Virus record (IMG/VR): IMGVR_UViG_3300042319_002777 | Span: 1 to 64,000 of that record | Length of the DNA stretch: 64,000 nucleotides | Source: a virus | Direction: 5' to 3' (one strand) | Shown: piece after piece, positions 23,818 to 31,548 of the stretch | How positions within the stretch are numbered: the first letter of the stretch is position 1 | How the letters are laid out: each line of letters opens with the position of its first letter | Notes under the pieces: generated by a model | Database searches by the model: none | Seen by the model: the letters and a program-made list of their open reading frames with translations, nothing else | What the model was told of the DNA's origin: nothing | Position numbers and translations under genes: made by a program

Positions 23818-24795
23818 GTGGCTGTAACCACCTATCACCAGATTTTCGAGCGCAAGAGCTTTGAAGCCGATGCGAATCTGCAGGAGCTTGCCGTTATTGA
23901 GACGATGCTCAAAAACGGCCCCCTGTTCGCGCAGCTTCCGTTCAAGGACATCACTGGCGCCTCTGAAGTGTTCGGCCTGGAAGACGAACTGCCCGCTGTG
24001 GCCGCTCGCCTCCTGGACGAGAAGCCCAAAAATGGACGAGGCAGCTCCATCCCTCAGTCCGTGATCACGGCGATCTACACCGCTGACATTGAAACCGATG
24101 TTCAGCGCCTCGCACGCGAAGGCCGAGGCTCTCACGACAGCGAGGTTCTCCGCAACGCCAAAGCCATTCGGATGCTACTGGAGACCGACTTTATTCGCGG
24201 CAGCCTCCAAGCCAGCGGCGGCAGGTCGTTCAACGGCCTCGCCAACCTGATTACGGCTGTATCCACCAATAGCCAGGCCATCGCCAATCATGCCACCGGC
24301 GCCTCCCCTAAGTTGGCGGCACTGGACGACATGATGAATCAGGTGGACGCGGCGCCATCCGAGAAGAAACTGATCTTTCCCAAGAGCATGAGGCCCGCCT
24401 TGCAGGCCCTGCGGCGCGATCAAACCCTGACCGGCAACCTGCAGATCGAGACCAATGCTCTCGGCCAGCCGGCACTGTTCTACGACGAGGCGGAAATCAT
24501 CCTCACGGATGTTGACCCACTCAACGTACCGATTCAGGGCTTTACCGAAGGGAGCGGTGGCAATGCCTGCTCCATCTATTGCGTTGCCCTTGGCGAGGAT
24601 TCGGTCTACATGGCCCAAGGCCTCAGCATGGTAAATGGCGAGCTTCAGCCGGGCCTGGTGGTCTATGACGTGGGCGAATCCTACGCCACGACCCACTTCA
24701 AAACTCGGATTAATATCGACTGCGCGGCGGTGATCAAGAACCCCCGCAAGGCTGCCCGCCTTTACAACGTGACCAAGGCCAACTTCGCGGCCTGA
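23818..24795 (+). CDS. major capsid protein (325 aa)
   Basis: GTG start at 23818 (MAVTTYHQIFERKSFEAD). The 325-residue length, position after a scaffold-like gene, and pattern (an N-terminal helical arm, then a mixed alpha/beta body with FPKSMRPALQALRRDQTL and DVDPLNVPIQGF) suit an HK97-fold capsid protein. There is no obvious N-terminal delta domain, consistent with a separate scaffold. It lies about 34 kb from portal and terminase within this window, an uncommon separation. Confidence 0.8.
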   Translation: MAVTTYHQIFERKSFEADANLQELAVIETMLKNGPLFAQLPFKDITGASEVFGLEDELPAVAARLLDEKPKNGRGSSIPQSVITAIYTADIETDVQRLAREGRGSHDSEVLRNAKAIRMLLETDFIRGSLQASGGRSFNGLANLITAVSTNSQAIANHATGASPKLAALDDMMNQVDAAPSEKKLIFPKSMRPALQALRRDQTLTGNLQIETNALGQPALFYDEAEIILTDVDPLNVPIQGFTEGSGGNACSIYCVALGEDSVYMAQGLSMVNGELQPGLVVYDVGESYATTHFKTRINIDCAAVIKNPRKAARLYNVTKANFAA

Positions 24796-24832
24796 TTCAA
24801 TCTTGCTTCTTTCCTTTACCCCCTGATTCATC

Positions 24833-25330
24833 ATGCCTGCTGCAGTTGGCTACACCAATCAACGAGCCGCCCGGATTGACCGGGACAGCATCCTGCTCGG
24901 CTCCGTCTTTGCTGGTGTGAACGGTGACGGCGATCTTGAACCCGCCGCTACCCGCACCGGTGCCGCCCGCCTCCTGGAGGGGCGCCTCAACCCCTATGAC
25001 AACTGGAAGGTCGTCGCTGTGGGCGGCCAGTCCAGCTCTGCTGGTGGCTACCTCGTTCAGGCCGCTCACGTGGCCCAGGGCGATGTTCTGGCCAATGCCT
25101 CGGCGTGGGCCACTATCGGCGCCATCGCTTTCAGTGGGACCGCCGAGGTGCCCCTGGGCTTCACCGGCGATCAAGTCGAGGGACTGGTCAGAGCCGCCGC
25201 CGTTGCTGCCAGCGCTCCCATCACTGGAAAGGTTCGCGTGGTTGCGCTTCGGCTGACCGCCGGCACCGGCGCAAACGGGGTTGCCGCCCCCAGTGGCACC
25301 GGCAACCGCATCCACCTCCAGCGGACCTGA
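24833..25330 (+). CDS. probable head decoration protein (165 aa)
   Basis: A 165-residue beta-rich, Ala/Gly/Val-rich protein 37 nt after the capsid gene, followed by a terminator hairpin. Small beta proteins immediately after the capsid gene are often decoration proteins that stabilise the shell. Assignment is from position and composition. Confidence 0.6.
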   Translation: MPAAVGYTNQRAARIDRDSILLGSVFAGVNGDGDLEPAATRTGAARLLEGRLNPYDNWKVVAVGGQSSSAGGYLVQAAHVAQGDVLANASAWATIGAIAFSGTAEVPLGFTGDQVEGLVRAAAVAASAPITGKVRVVALRLTAGTGANGVAAPSGTGNRIHLQRT

Positions 25331-25352
25331 TCACAGGGCCCTTTCGTCCACG

Positions 25353-25378
25353 GGGAGGCTGCGGCCTCCCTTTTCTTT
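25353..25378 (+). terminator. Rho-independent terminator after the capsid unit
   Basis: GGGAGGC pairs with GCCTCCC around a 4-nt loop and is followed by TTTTCTTT. It should end or attenuate the abundant capsid transcript before the tail-fibre genes. Confidence 0.75.
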
Positions 25379-25386
25379 CAGGAACC

Positions 25387-25677
25387 ATGAGCTTTCTATC
25401 AATCAGCGTTTGCCCTGGCATGGACTGGGACCCAGCCGCCGAATGGGCCAGGCCAGCTCAAGGCAACGACGCTGCCGAGGAGCAAGTCGCAGCCCCCGAG
25501 GACCCCGCGCAAGGGCAGGGAAGGCTGAGCCGGCTTACTGGGCGCCGCCGGGCTCGCACCGATAGCGGCACCTTTCAGGCGGACGACCCGGCCACGCCAG
25601 CGGTGAACGAGGCCTACCAGGAGGTGGCGGAGCCCAGCGCCGAGGCCGAGTCCGAGCCGGGAAAACTGAGGCAGTGA
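25387..25677 (+). CDS. hypothetical acidic protein (96 aa)
   Basis: ATG 25387 follows AGGA by 5 nt. The 96-residue product is acidic and disordered in character (Glu/Ala/Pro), with a short conserved-looking start MSFLSISVCPGMDWDPAAEW. Its end (EPGKLRQ) encodes late element copy 12. It lies after the terminator, so it may be expressed at a low level from read-through. Confidence 0.55.
   Translation: MSFLSISVCPGMDWDPAAEWARPAQGNDAAEEQVAAPEDPAQGQGRLSRLTGRRRARTDSGTFQADDPATPAVNEAYQEVAEPSAEAESEPGKLRQ
25658..25668 (+). promoter_or_regulatory. late-gene element copy 12
   Basis: CGGGAAAACTG followed by AGGCAGTG, within the end of the preceding gene. The core ends 38 nt before the TTG start at 25706. 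Confidence 0.55.
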
Positions 25678-25705
25678 TCAACGCGGGCACCAACAGGGAA
25701 ACGCC

Positions 25706-25810
25706 TTGGCAAACCAGACCGTCACTACCGCAGTCAACTACGACTCCGCCGTCATCGGAGGACTGCTCGACGGCGAGAGCAGCGTGATCGGCGGAGGGAT
25801 CGAGACGTGA
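25706..25810 (+). CDS. microprotein ANQTVTTAVNYDSA (34 aa), TTG start
   Basis: TTG 25706 opens 34 codons reading LANQTVTTAVNYDSAVIGGL and ending GGGIET; the stop overlaps the GTG of the next gene. The sequence resembles the N-terminus of some larger phage surface proteins, so it may be a separated remnant of that domain. TTG is the only start in the frame; an AACAGGGAA stretch lies upstream but no strong Shine-Dalgarno. Confidence 0.5.
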   Translation: MANQTVTTAVNYDSAVIGGLLDGESSVIGGGIET

Positions 25811-28134
25811 CGTTTTCAGTATCCGGGTCAATTATCACACAGGCCAACGAGTCTGGAATTGCCATTACGGCAGCTGCTTCTATTTCGGGCGGCGTGCGGT
25901 TTACCTGCGCTCAGTCTTACGCGGCGGGCAATGTCGTCCGCATCACAGGCACCTCGAACTACAACGGCGACTGGATGATTGCCGCCAGAACCGCGACAAC
26001 CTTCGACGTTCTGGAAAGCGCACAGGGCACGGGGATCACGTTCGTTTCGAGCCAGTCCGGCACTGCGGCGCGGGGCGATGCAAGCCTTGCAGGACTGACG
26101 GGCCTTGCGGGCGTGACAACCACAAGTCTCGATGCCTCCAGCGGGTATGTCGTTTACCTGCTAGGCGATAACGTCAAGCTACAGGTCAACGGCACGCTGT
26201 GCGTCGGCAGTCTGCGAGAAATCAACTCGACGCGCCTTGGTCACAATGAGCAGCTTGTGATCGGTCAAAATGCGATTAGCACGGTGCAGCCGGTGCTTCG
26301 CGTGGGAAGCGGTGGCGTTTTGGTGGTTGGGTGCAGGTACACCAACGTTGTCAACTACACCGGGACGACTGCTCCGCAATACACAGACGGGATCTCTCAG
26401 CAAGTCCTGATTTATCAGAAAGGTCAGTACGGGCGAAGCACCGCCGACGGCGATGGGGCGACATCCCCAGCAACTAACCCGGCCCCGGCGACTTGTTTTT
26501 TGGCAATTTCAAGCGGTGCGCGGTTCGATTGGATCAGCGGGACAATCGATCACTGGGCCGACATAGTTTTTGACAGCGGCTCAACCGTAAACATTGGCTT
26601 TGAAGGGCAGCGAAACAAGGCGGTCACGGACAGCCGTCGCGGTTCGATGGTCATTTGGTTCAAGCCGGGAAGCTCGGTTTCGATCTTCGCCCTCAAGGCA
26701 ATTGGTGATCGCGGCATCAATGTGACCAATGTCGCCAACACTGGTCGCGGTCCCACTTTTCAAATGCTGCAAGGCCCGGCGGTATTCAAGGGCTTCGAGG
26801 GTTTCTGGTGGCGCTGTGTCGTGGGCCTCGCGAATGGCACGGGTGTCGGCGGCGCCTTTACCATCGAAGACTACGCTGGCGCGTTGGGGTCTGAGCTTGA
26901 CATTGCGAAAGCGGTCCCGTCAGGGCAAACGCTGCTTGTCACTTTCAAAAACAGCGCGGTCGGGACAACGATGGTTGTGGTTGATGCCTCCCTAGGAACC
27001 GTGCTGCTGTACGTCACTCAAAAGCTCACCGCTACGGTGAGAACGACTGGTGGTGTGGCAATTCAGGACGCGGTGATTTGGACGATCAGCAATGCCGCCG
27101 TGCAATCCCTCGGCGTCACCGATGCCAGCGGGCAGGTGGTGATCGACAACATCGAGACGGGTTTTTCGCCCGACAACCAAGCAAGTGTGACTCTCCGTTT
27201 TGCAGCGGGCGATGTGGCGACTTGGAACGTCCGTGCGTATCAGAGTCTGTCTGCTGTCTATCAGGTGGTGATGCGGGGCATCGGCGGGTCGCAGGTTGCG
27301 CCTGCGATGGTGAGCGACTCTGCTGTCACGCTGAGTCGCTCTGCGGCGGGCGCACTGGCGAGCGTGGCTACGCTGGACAATTTTTACGACGCCGCGAAGT
27401 TCTGGAACGTCAGCAGCGCGAACGTCAATTTCCCGACTGCATCAACTCAAGTCGCCACGGCGGCGGGCACCACACTTGACTTGGGTGCGCTGAATGTCGT
27501 TGTCGATGCGACGGCGGGGTCTGCTTTTGCCGTCAACACCGGCACGAACACGGTCACGATCAAAAGTACGGCGCTGGCGGTCGGGGCAAAATTCAGCAAC
27601 CTCAAGACCACTGGTACGATCTCTTTTGCCAATGGCGCAGACGCGACCTGCACGCTTCAGGGCATCGTCGTTCGCGGCACCGCGGGCGCGTATTCGCCCA
27701 AGCTGGAAACCGCCACGATGCGTTTCACGGCGGCAGGAACCTATGACCTGCGCGGCGCGACAATCAGCGGCACCCTGACGTTGACCAGCACCAGCGGCGG
27801 CGCGGTAACGGTGCAATTGCAGCCGGGCGTGACCTTTGTGAACAGCGGGCCATTGGTCACTGTGGATAACGCGGTCAGCGCGAGCTTCACGATTTCCGGC
27901 CTGGTACTCGGATCGCGCCTGCTCATCCGCCGCACGGATACACAGGCAGTGCTGCTGAATGAAGAGGCTACGGGCACCAATCGCACCTACACCTACACGC
28001 ACACCGCAAACATCCCGGTTGAGGTTGTCGTGCGCAAGGCGACTGGCCCTCCGGCGTATCAGGAATGGCGCACAACCGCCACCCTCACGGCAACGAACAG
28101 CGCGGTAACCGCTAACCAGCAACTGGACGAGTAA
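25807..28134 (+). CDS. tail fibre/receptor-binding protein with repeated beta domains (775 aa)
   Basis: GTG 25807 overlaps the upstream stop. The 775-residue protein is rich in Thr, Ser, Val and Gly and shows beta-helix-like and Ig-like repeats (for example SSYVVYLLGDNVKLQVNG-type strands and a run of GTIS/GTLT strands at 560-700). No enzymatic motif is visible. The base composition of 25.8-30.8 kb differs from the neighbours, as expected for an exchanged host-range module. Confidence 0.65.
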   Translation: MTFSVSGSIITQANESGIAITAAASISGGVRFTCAQSYAAGNVVRITGTSNYNGDWMIAARTATTFDVLESAQGTGITFVSSQSGTAARGDASLAGLTGLAGVTTTSLDASSGYVVYLLGDNVKLQVNGTLCVGSLREINSTRLGHNEQLVIGQNAISTVQPVLRVGSGGVLVVGCRYTNVVNYTGTTAPQYTDGISQQVLIYQKGQYGRSTADGDGATSPATNPAPATCFLAISSGARFDWISGTIDHWADIVFDSGSTVNIGFEGQRNKAVTDSRRGSMVIWFKPGSSVSIFALKAIGDRGINVTNVANTGRGPTFQMLQGPAVFKGFEGFWWRCVVGLANGTGVGGAFTIEDYAGALGSELDIAKAVPSGQTLLVTFKNSAVGTTMVVVDASLGTVLLYVTQKLTATVRTTGGVAIQDAVIWTISNAAVQSLGVTDASGQVVIDNIETGFSPDNQASVTLRFAAGDVATWNVRAYQSLSAVYQVVMRGIGGSQVAPAMVSDSAVTLSRSAAGALASVATLDNFYDAAKFWNVSSANVNFPTASTQVATAAGTTLDLGALNVVVDATAGSAFAVNTGTNTVTIKSTALAVGAKFSNLKTTGTISFANGADATCTLQGIVVRGTAGAYSPKLETATMRFTAAGTYDLRGATISGTLTLTSTSGGAVTVQLQPGVTFVNSGPLVTVDNAVSASFTISGLVLGSRLLIRRTDTQAVLLNEEATGTNRTYTYTHTANIPVEVVVRKATGPPAYQEWRTTATLTATNSAVTANQQLDE

Positions 28135-28137
28135 ATC

Positions 28138-29580
28138 ATGCCAATCGCCACCGATTTCACTATTTCTCCGACCGGCGACATCCGGCGGCAAGCAGGGGCT
28201 ACAACTGAGGTCTATTCTGTTCTGGCGCTGCATTCCTGGTTGCAGGACCTGGCCGACGACGCCACAGCTGCCGGTAACGACCTGCTGGATATCCTGGCGC
28301 CTAATCCGAGCAAGCTGGACGGCCCTCGGGATGCGGCAGTCGCCTCACGGCTCAACCTGCTAACGGATGGGTCGGTCGCTTTCAACCTGGACGACACGGC
28401 GGCGCAGTTCATAAATTTTGGGTCAATCAAGCAGGCCGGCGCTTCAGTTCAATACTCGGGGCTTAAGACGATCGGCGGCATTGTGGCTGGCAGCCCGATC
28501 TATGTAGTGCAATCGGGGTCCAAACTGACAAAGTTTTGGGCAGATGGCCACGTTCAGATCCTGGTGAAGGTTAAAACAGCAAACTCTTTCATTGATGGCG
28601 GCAACGTAACAGCCTTCAGCCGGAAATGGGGGCAGATCTATTCGCATTTCGATGTGGGCCTATCCGCTGGTGGCGAAAGCAACGCGGCGCTTTCGACCGC
28701 GCTTGACGGTAATATCCTGTTGACTGAGGCGCAAGCAGCGCTTCTTTCAACCAAGGTGGCGGTAGCCTTTGGCGACACCACGCAAGATTTGGGCAACGGA
28801 AATGGTGGCAAGTTATACAAGGGAACCATTACCCTTTCCAACTCTTGCACTCTGCAGGAGGCCTACCAGTTCCTTCAATACCTAACTCGGGAGAATAGCG
28901 TCGTCACCTTGAACGGCATTCCAGGCTGGCGCTACCGCGTGCTGAATGCGGCCTACACCGAGATCCCTTCGGCTCCCTTTGGCACCTTCGCAGGCGGCAC
29001 GTTTTTCGTAGCGCAGGGCTGGTTCATCACCGGTGTCCTGCCGGCTGAAAGCACTCGGTATCAGCTCATCGCGCATGACGGCACCCCGCAGGTTCCGCCA
29101 ACCCTTGTCGGGATCACCATTGGCAATCTGGTTTCGGGCGACCGCGTTTTGGTGGCGCGTGATAACGGGTCGGGCGGACTGCTGCGGAATGAATACACAC
29201 CTGTCGCAGCATCATCCGGCGCCACGGCCCTTACCGTGGTGGAAACTATCAAGACGGACACACCTTCGGCTGGCGTCATCCGCATCAAAGGCTTGCGCTA
29301 CACCTATTCCTCCTTCAATGCGAGCACCAAGACTTTCAGCGGTCTTTCCCCTGCCCTGGCCGGCGCCATTGCAACGGCGGATGATGTGTTCGTGCCCTAC
29401 ATTGATCGACAGGCAGCGGGTACTACGGAAAGTGTCAGCTTCATTTTTTCTAGCAACTTCAACACGCGAGTTGACGTGCGAAACGGCAGCGGCGGGGCGC
29501 CTATCGTGCCTTTCTTTACCACGCTTTCTATCACTAATGCAGGTGGATCGGTCAACGCAAGTCGCAACAGTGATGTGTGA
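28138..29580 (+). CDS. probable tail fibre/baseplate appendage protein (480 aa)
   Basis: Starts 3 nt after the previous gene. The 480-residue protein begins with an ordered helical section (VLALHSWLQDLADDATAAGNDLLDI, residues 28-52 region) and continues as a beta-rich body. Proteins of this type follow a large fibre gene in several phage families. Function in adsorption is inferred from position and composition. Confidence 0.6.
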   Translation: MPIATDFTISPTGDIRRQAGATTEVYSVLALHSWLQDLADDATAAGNDLLDILAPNPSKLDGPRDAAVASRLNLLTDGSVAFNLDDTAAQFINFGSIKQAGASVQYSGLKTIGGIVAGSPIYVVQSGSKLTKFWADGHVQILVKVKTANSFIDGGNVTAFSRKWGQIYSHFDVGLSAGGESNAALSTALDGNILLTEAQAALLSTKVAVAFGDTTQDLGNGNGGKLYKGTITLSNSCTLQEAYQFLQYLTRENSVVTLNGIPGWRYRVLNAAYTEIPSAPFGTFAGGTFFVAQGWFITGVLPAESTRYQLIAHDGTPQVPPTLVGITIGNLVSGDRVLVARDNGSGGLLRNEYTPVAASSGATALTVVETIKTDTPSAGVIRIKGLRYTYSSFNASTKTFSGLSPALAGAIATADDVFVPYIDRQAAGTTESVSFIFSSNFNTRVDVRNGSGGAPIVPFFTTLSITNAGGSVNASRNSDV

Positions 29581-30098
29581 TGCTTTACTACCTTGCGCCA
29601 TTCACGTTTGACTTTCAAGCATCACTCATCAGCGTGGACGCGGGCGTGAATGACATTGAATGTATCACGCTTTATAGTGCAATCAAACTAGCCCAAGCAA
29701 GTGAACCAGGAATCACCTATGACCGAATCGCCAAAGGATCAGGACTCAGCGCCCTTGGCCCCGGCGTGCAAGTCGGCCTCACCGTCGAGATACTGGGGTC
29801 GTGGCAACTTCGGTTCCCTGCCGGAAACTACATCGCCCGAGTCGCAGGCGGAAACCTCATCGGCGGACCAGGTGGTGACCCCATTGCCTACACCGCAGGC
29901 GTACAAACCCTCCTGATCCAGTCCGCTGCTTCAACCGTGGTCACCGAAGGCGGCAGCGTGCCAACTGCGGCAGAGAATGCGGCTGCAATGTTGGCGGCGG
30001 CGCAGGCCACGCCAATCCACGCCGATGTTCAACGGGTCAATGGCGTTGAAATCACCGGGACAGGTGTTGCCGGTGACAGCATGAGGCCCGTTCCATGA
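29580..30098 (+). CDS. hypothetical tail-module protein (172 aa)
   Basis: ATG 29580 shares a base with the previous stop (a GTG at 29577 is also possible). The 172-residue product begins MLYYLAPFTFDFQ and is beta-rich with a helical Ala-rich end (ENAAAMLAAAQATPIHADVQ). It overlaps the next gene by ATGA. Probably a fibre-associated protein. Confidence 0.6.
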   Translation: MLYYLAPFTFDFQASLISVDAGVNDIECITLYSAIKLAQASEPGITYDRIAKGSGLSALGPGVQVGLTVEILGSWQLRFPAGNYIARVAGGNLIGGPGGDPIAYTAGVQTLLIQSAASTVVTEGGSVPTAAENAAAMLAAAQATPIHADVQRVNGVEITGTGVAGDSMRPVP

Positions 30099-30484
30099 GT
30101 TTCTGGTCACGCGATTTTTGGCAGCCGGGGTTCTGGGTTGTCGGCTTCTGGCAAGAGCCCGTCACCGACGCGATGGGGACGCGACCGGGCGATCCACCAA
30201 ACAGCGGCGTACTGCTGACCGGCCCCCACAGCGGCGTTCTACTTTCAAATGCCGTTATCTCTGGGCGCTTGCTGTCCGGCCACGTGCAAAGTGGCTTATT
30301 GTTGAGTAATGGTGTAGGCGGGGCAACCATGAGCGGTGCCAGACGCGGGACACTTCTACCAGAGGAAAAATCATCAAGTTATCTTTTGACGGGCACGGTT
30401 CGTGGTGGTAAAATCGTCGCAAGAAAAACGTCCGGCACCCTTTCAGCCACAAAAACAAACGGCGCAATCGTGAGGTCACAATGA
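30095..30484 (+). CDS. hypothetical tail-module protein (129 aa)
   Basis: A 129-residue protein with a Trp-rich start (MSFWSRDFWQPGFW) and six loose repeats of the type SGVLLTG, SGVLLSN, SGRLLSG, SGLLLSN in residues 40-75, then a basic end. Short repeats of this type suggest a trimeric fibre segment. It overlaps both neighbours by 4 nt. Confidence 0.6.
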   Translation: MSFWSRDFWQPGFWVVGFWQEPVTDAMGTRPGDPPNSGVLLTGPHSGVLLSNAVISGRLLSGHVQSGLLLSNGVGGATMSGARRGTLLPEEKSSSYLLTGTVRGGKIVARKTSGTLSATKTNGAIVRSQ

Positions 30485-30813
30485 AGATTGAAACATTCTT
30501 CATCAAGCGGGGTGACACGTCTCCCTCGATCCAGTTTGCGTTGCTTCCGGCAACGGTGGTGCTGACCGGCGCAACCGTGAAGTTTCAAATGCGAGCGCGG
30601 CGGCCACGGGGCGGGGGTGCCGTGATTGACGCAGTGGCTGCGGTGGTGACTGCAACCGGCACGCCAACAGTGGAATACAAGTGGCAGCCATCCAACACCA
30701 TTAACGCTGGCTCGTTTGAGGCAGAGTTCCGCGTCACCTATTCTAATGGCGAAATCGGTACGTTCCCGAATGATGGGTTTATACCGATCCAGATTACAGA
30801 AGACATCCAATAG
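30481..30813 (+). CDS. BppU-like baseplate/fibre base protein (110 aa)
   Basis: A 110-residue beta-sandwich-like protein: FFIKRGDTSPSIQFAL at the start, then ATVKFQMR, VEYKWQPS, FEAEFRVTYSNGEIGTFPN. This order matches the N-terminal domain of BppU-type baseplate upper proteins, which attach fibres to the tail tip. It ends the module with TAG 30811-30813. Confidence 0.6.
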   Translation: MKIETFFIKRGDTSPSIQFALLPATVVLTGATVKFQMRARRPRGGGAVIDAVAAVVTATGTPTVEYKWQPSNTINAGSFEAEFRVTYSNGEIGTFPNDGFIPIQITEDIQ

Positions 30814-30878
30814 CCTAGCCTGTTCCCTGGGGTCACCGGATCAGCCGCCAATCTGATTTAGTGGGATCACTGCGGGAG

Positions 30879-30889
30879 CGGGAAAACTG
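30879..30889 (+). promoter_or_regulatory. late-gene element copy 13 (holin-like unit)
   Basis: CGGGAAAACTG followed by AGGCAGAG. The core ends 22 nt before ATG 30911. Confidence 0.6.
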
Positions 30890-30910
30890 AGGCAGAGGGT
30901 CAACCTAAAC

Positions 30911-31192
30911 ATGCCACCGGAAGACGTTTCTCACCGCGACATCTACGTCGGTTTGGCGCAGCTGAGTGAGAAGGTGAATTCGGTTTTGCTCCTAATGGTC
31001 GAGCGCAAGGAAGAGGTAGCGCGAATCAATAAAGACCTCAATGGCCTGTTTGACCGTCAGCGCACCCTAGAAAATCGCATGGCGCAGGTCGTCATCCTGG
31101 GTAGTGTTGTTGCCCTTTTACTGCCAATCGTTGGAAGCTGGGTAACCCTGAAGCTAGTTATTCCAATCGCAGTTGAGCAGCAGAAGGAGTAA
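30911..31192 (+). CDS. holin-like membrane protein with coiled coil (93 aa)
   Basis: Residues 10-60 form an amphipathic coiled-coil helix; residues 64-88 are a transmembrane segment (VVILGSVVALLLPIVG). This build resembles XhlA/hemolysin-type holin partners. It is in a late unit with another membrane protein, far from the reverse-strand endolysin gene, so coupling would be by timing and not by operon. Confidence 0.6.
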   Translation: MPPEDVSHRDIYVGLAQLSEKVNSVLLLMVERKEEVARINKDLNGLFDRQRTLENRMAQVVILGSVVALLLPIVGSWVTLKLVIPIAVEQQKE

Positions 31193-31197
31193 AAGCC

Positions 31198-31452
31198 ATG
31201 AACTCCCGCGATCTGATCACCACCACCGTGGCCTTCTGCCTGTCCCTGGCAGCGGCTGGAGGGTTCGGGGGGGCGATCTACGTTTGCCGAGTCCAGGCCG
31301 TTGATTGCCTGGAGTCCTGGAAGGCTGCAGGCGCCGGAGCATTGGCAGCAGCCGGCCTTGGCGGCACCCTGCTAGCCCAGTTGGATGGGCGGCGGCGGCG
31401 GGATCCCGAGGATCCGGTAGGTCCGTCGCAGGGTGATGGCGGGAGGGGCTGA
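31198..31452 (+). CDS. small membrane protein, possible holin (84 aa)
   Basis: One N-terminal hydrophobic stretch (TTVAFCLSLAAAGGFGGAIYV), then a second weaker one (AGAGALAAAGLGGTLLAQL) and a charged tail GRRRRDPEDP. The size and two hydrophobic segments with a charged C-terminus fit a class II holin. It is the last gene before the integrase. Confidence 0.55.
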   Translation: MNSRDLITTTVAFCLSLAAAGGFGGAIYVCRVQAVDCLESWKAAGAGALAAAGLGGTLLAQLDGRRRRDPEDPVGPSQGDGGRG

Positions 31453-31472
31453 AACCCCTTGCAGCGCAGGGC

Positions 31473-31516
31473 AGCGCTTACGAGACGGTATCGAAGGAAA
31501 ACGTCGCCAAAGCGCT
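31473..31516. other. inverted repeat before the integrase, weak attP candidate
   Basis: AGCGCTT (31473-31479) and AAGCGCT (31510-31516) form a 7-bp inverted repeat in the 96-bp gap before the serine integrase. Large serine integrases use short attP sites with imperfect dyads, often beside the gene. There is no other support. Confidence 0.25.
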
Positions 31517-31548
31517 AAGCTCCGAAACCACTGCACCGCAGCCTATCC

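Noticed and set aside
23679-23864. Forward ORF beginning 20 nt after late element copy 11
   Set aside because: The spacing is attractive, but it overlaps the capsid start in another frame and its sequence is Pro/Ser/Leu-rich with repeated bases; I keep capsid as the gene served by this element.
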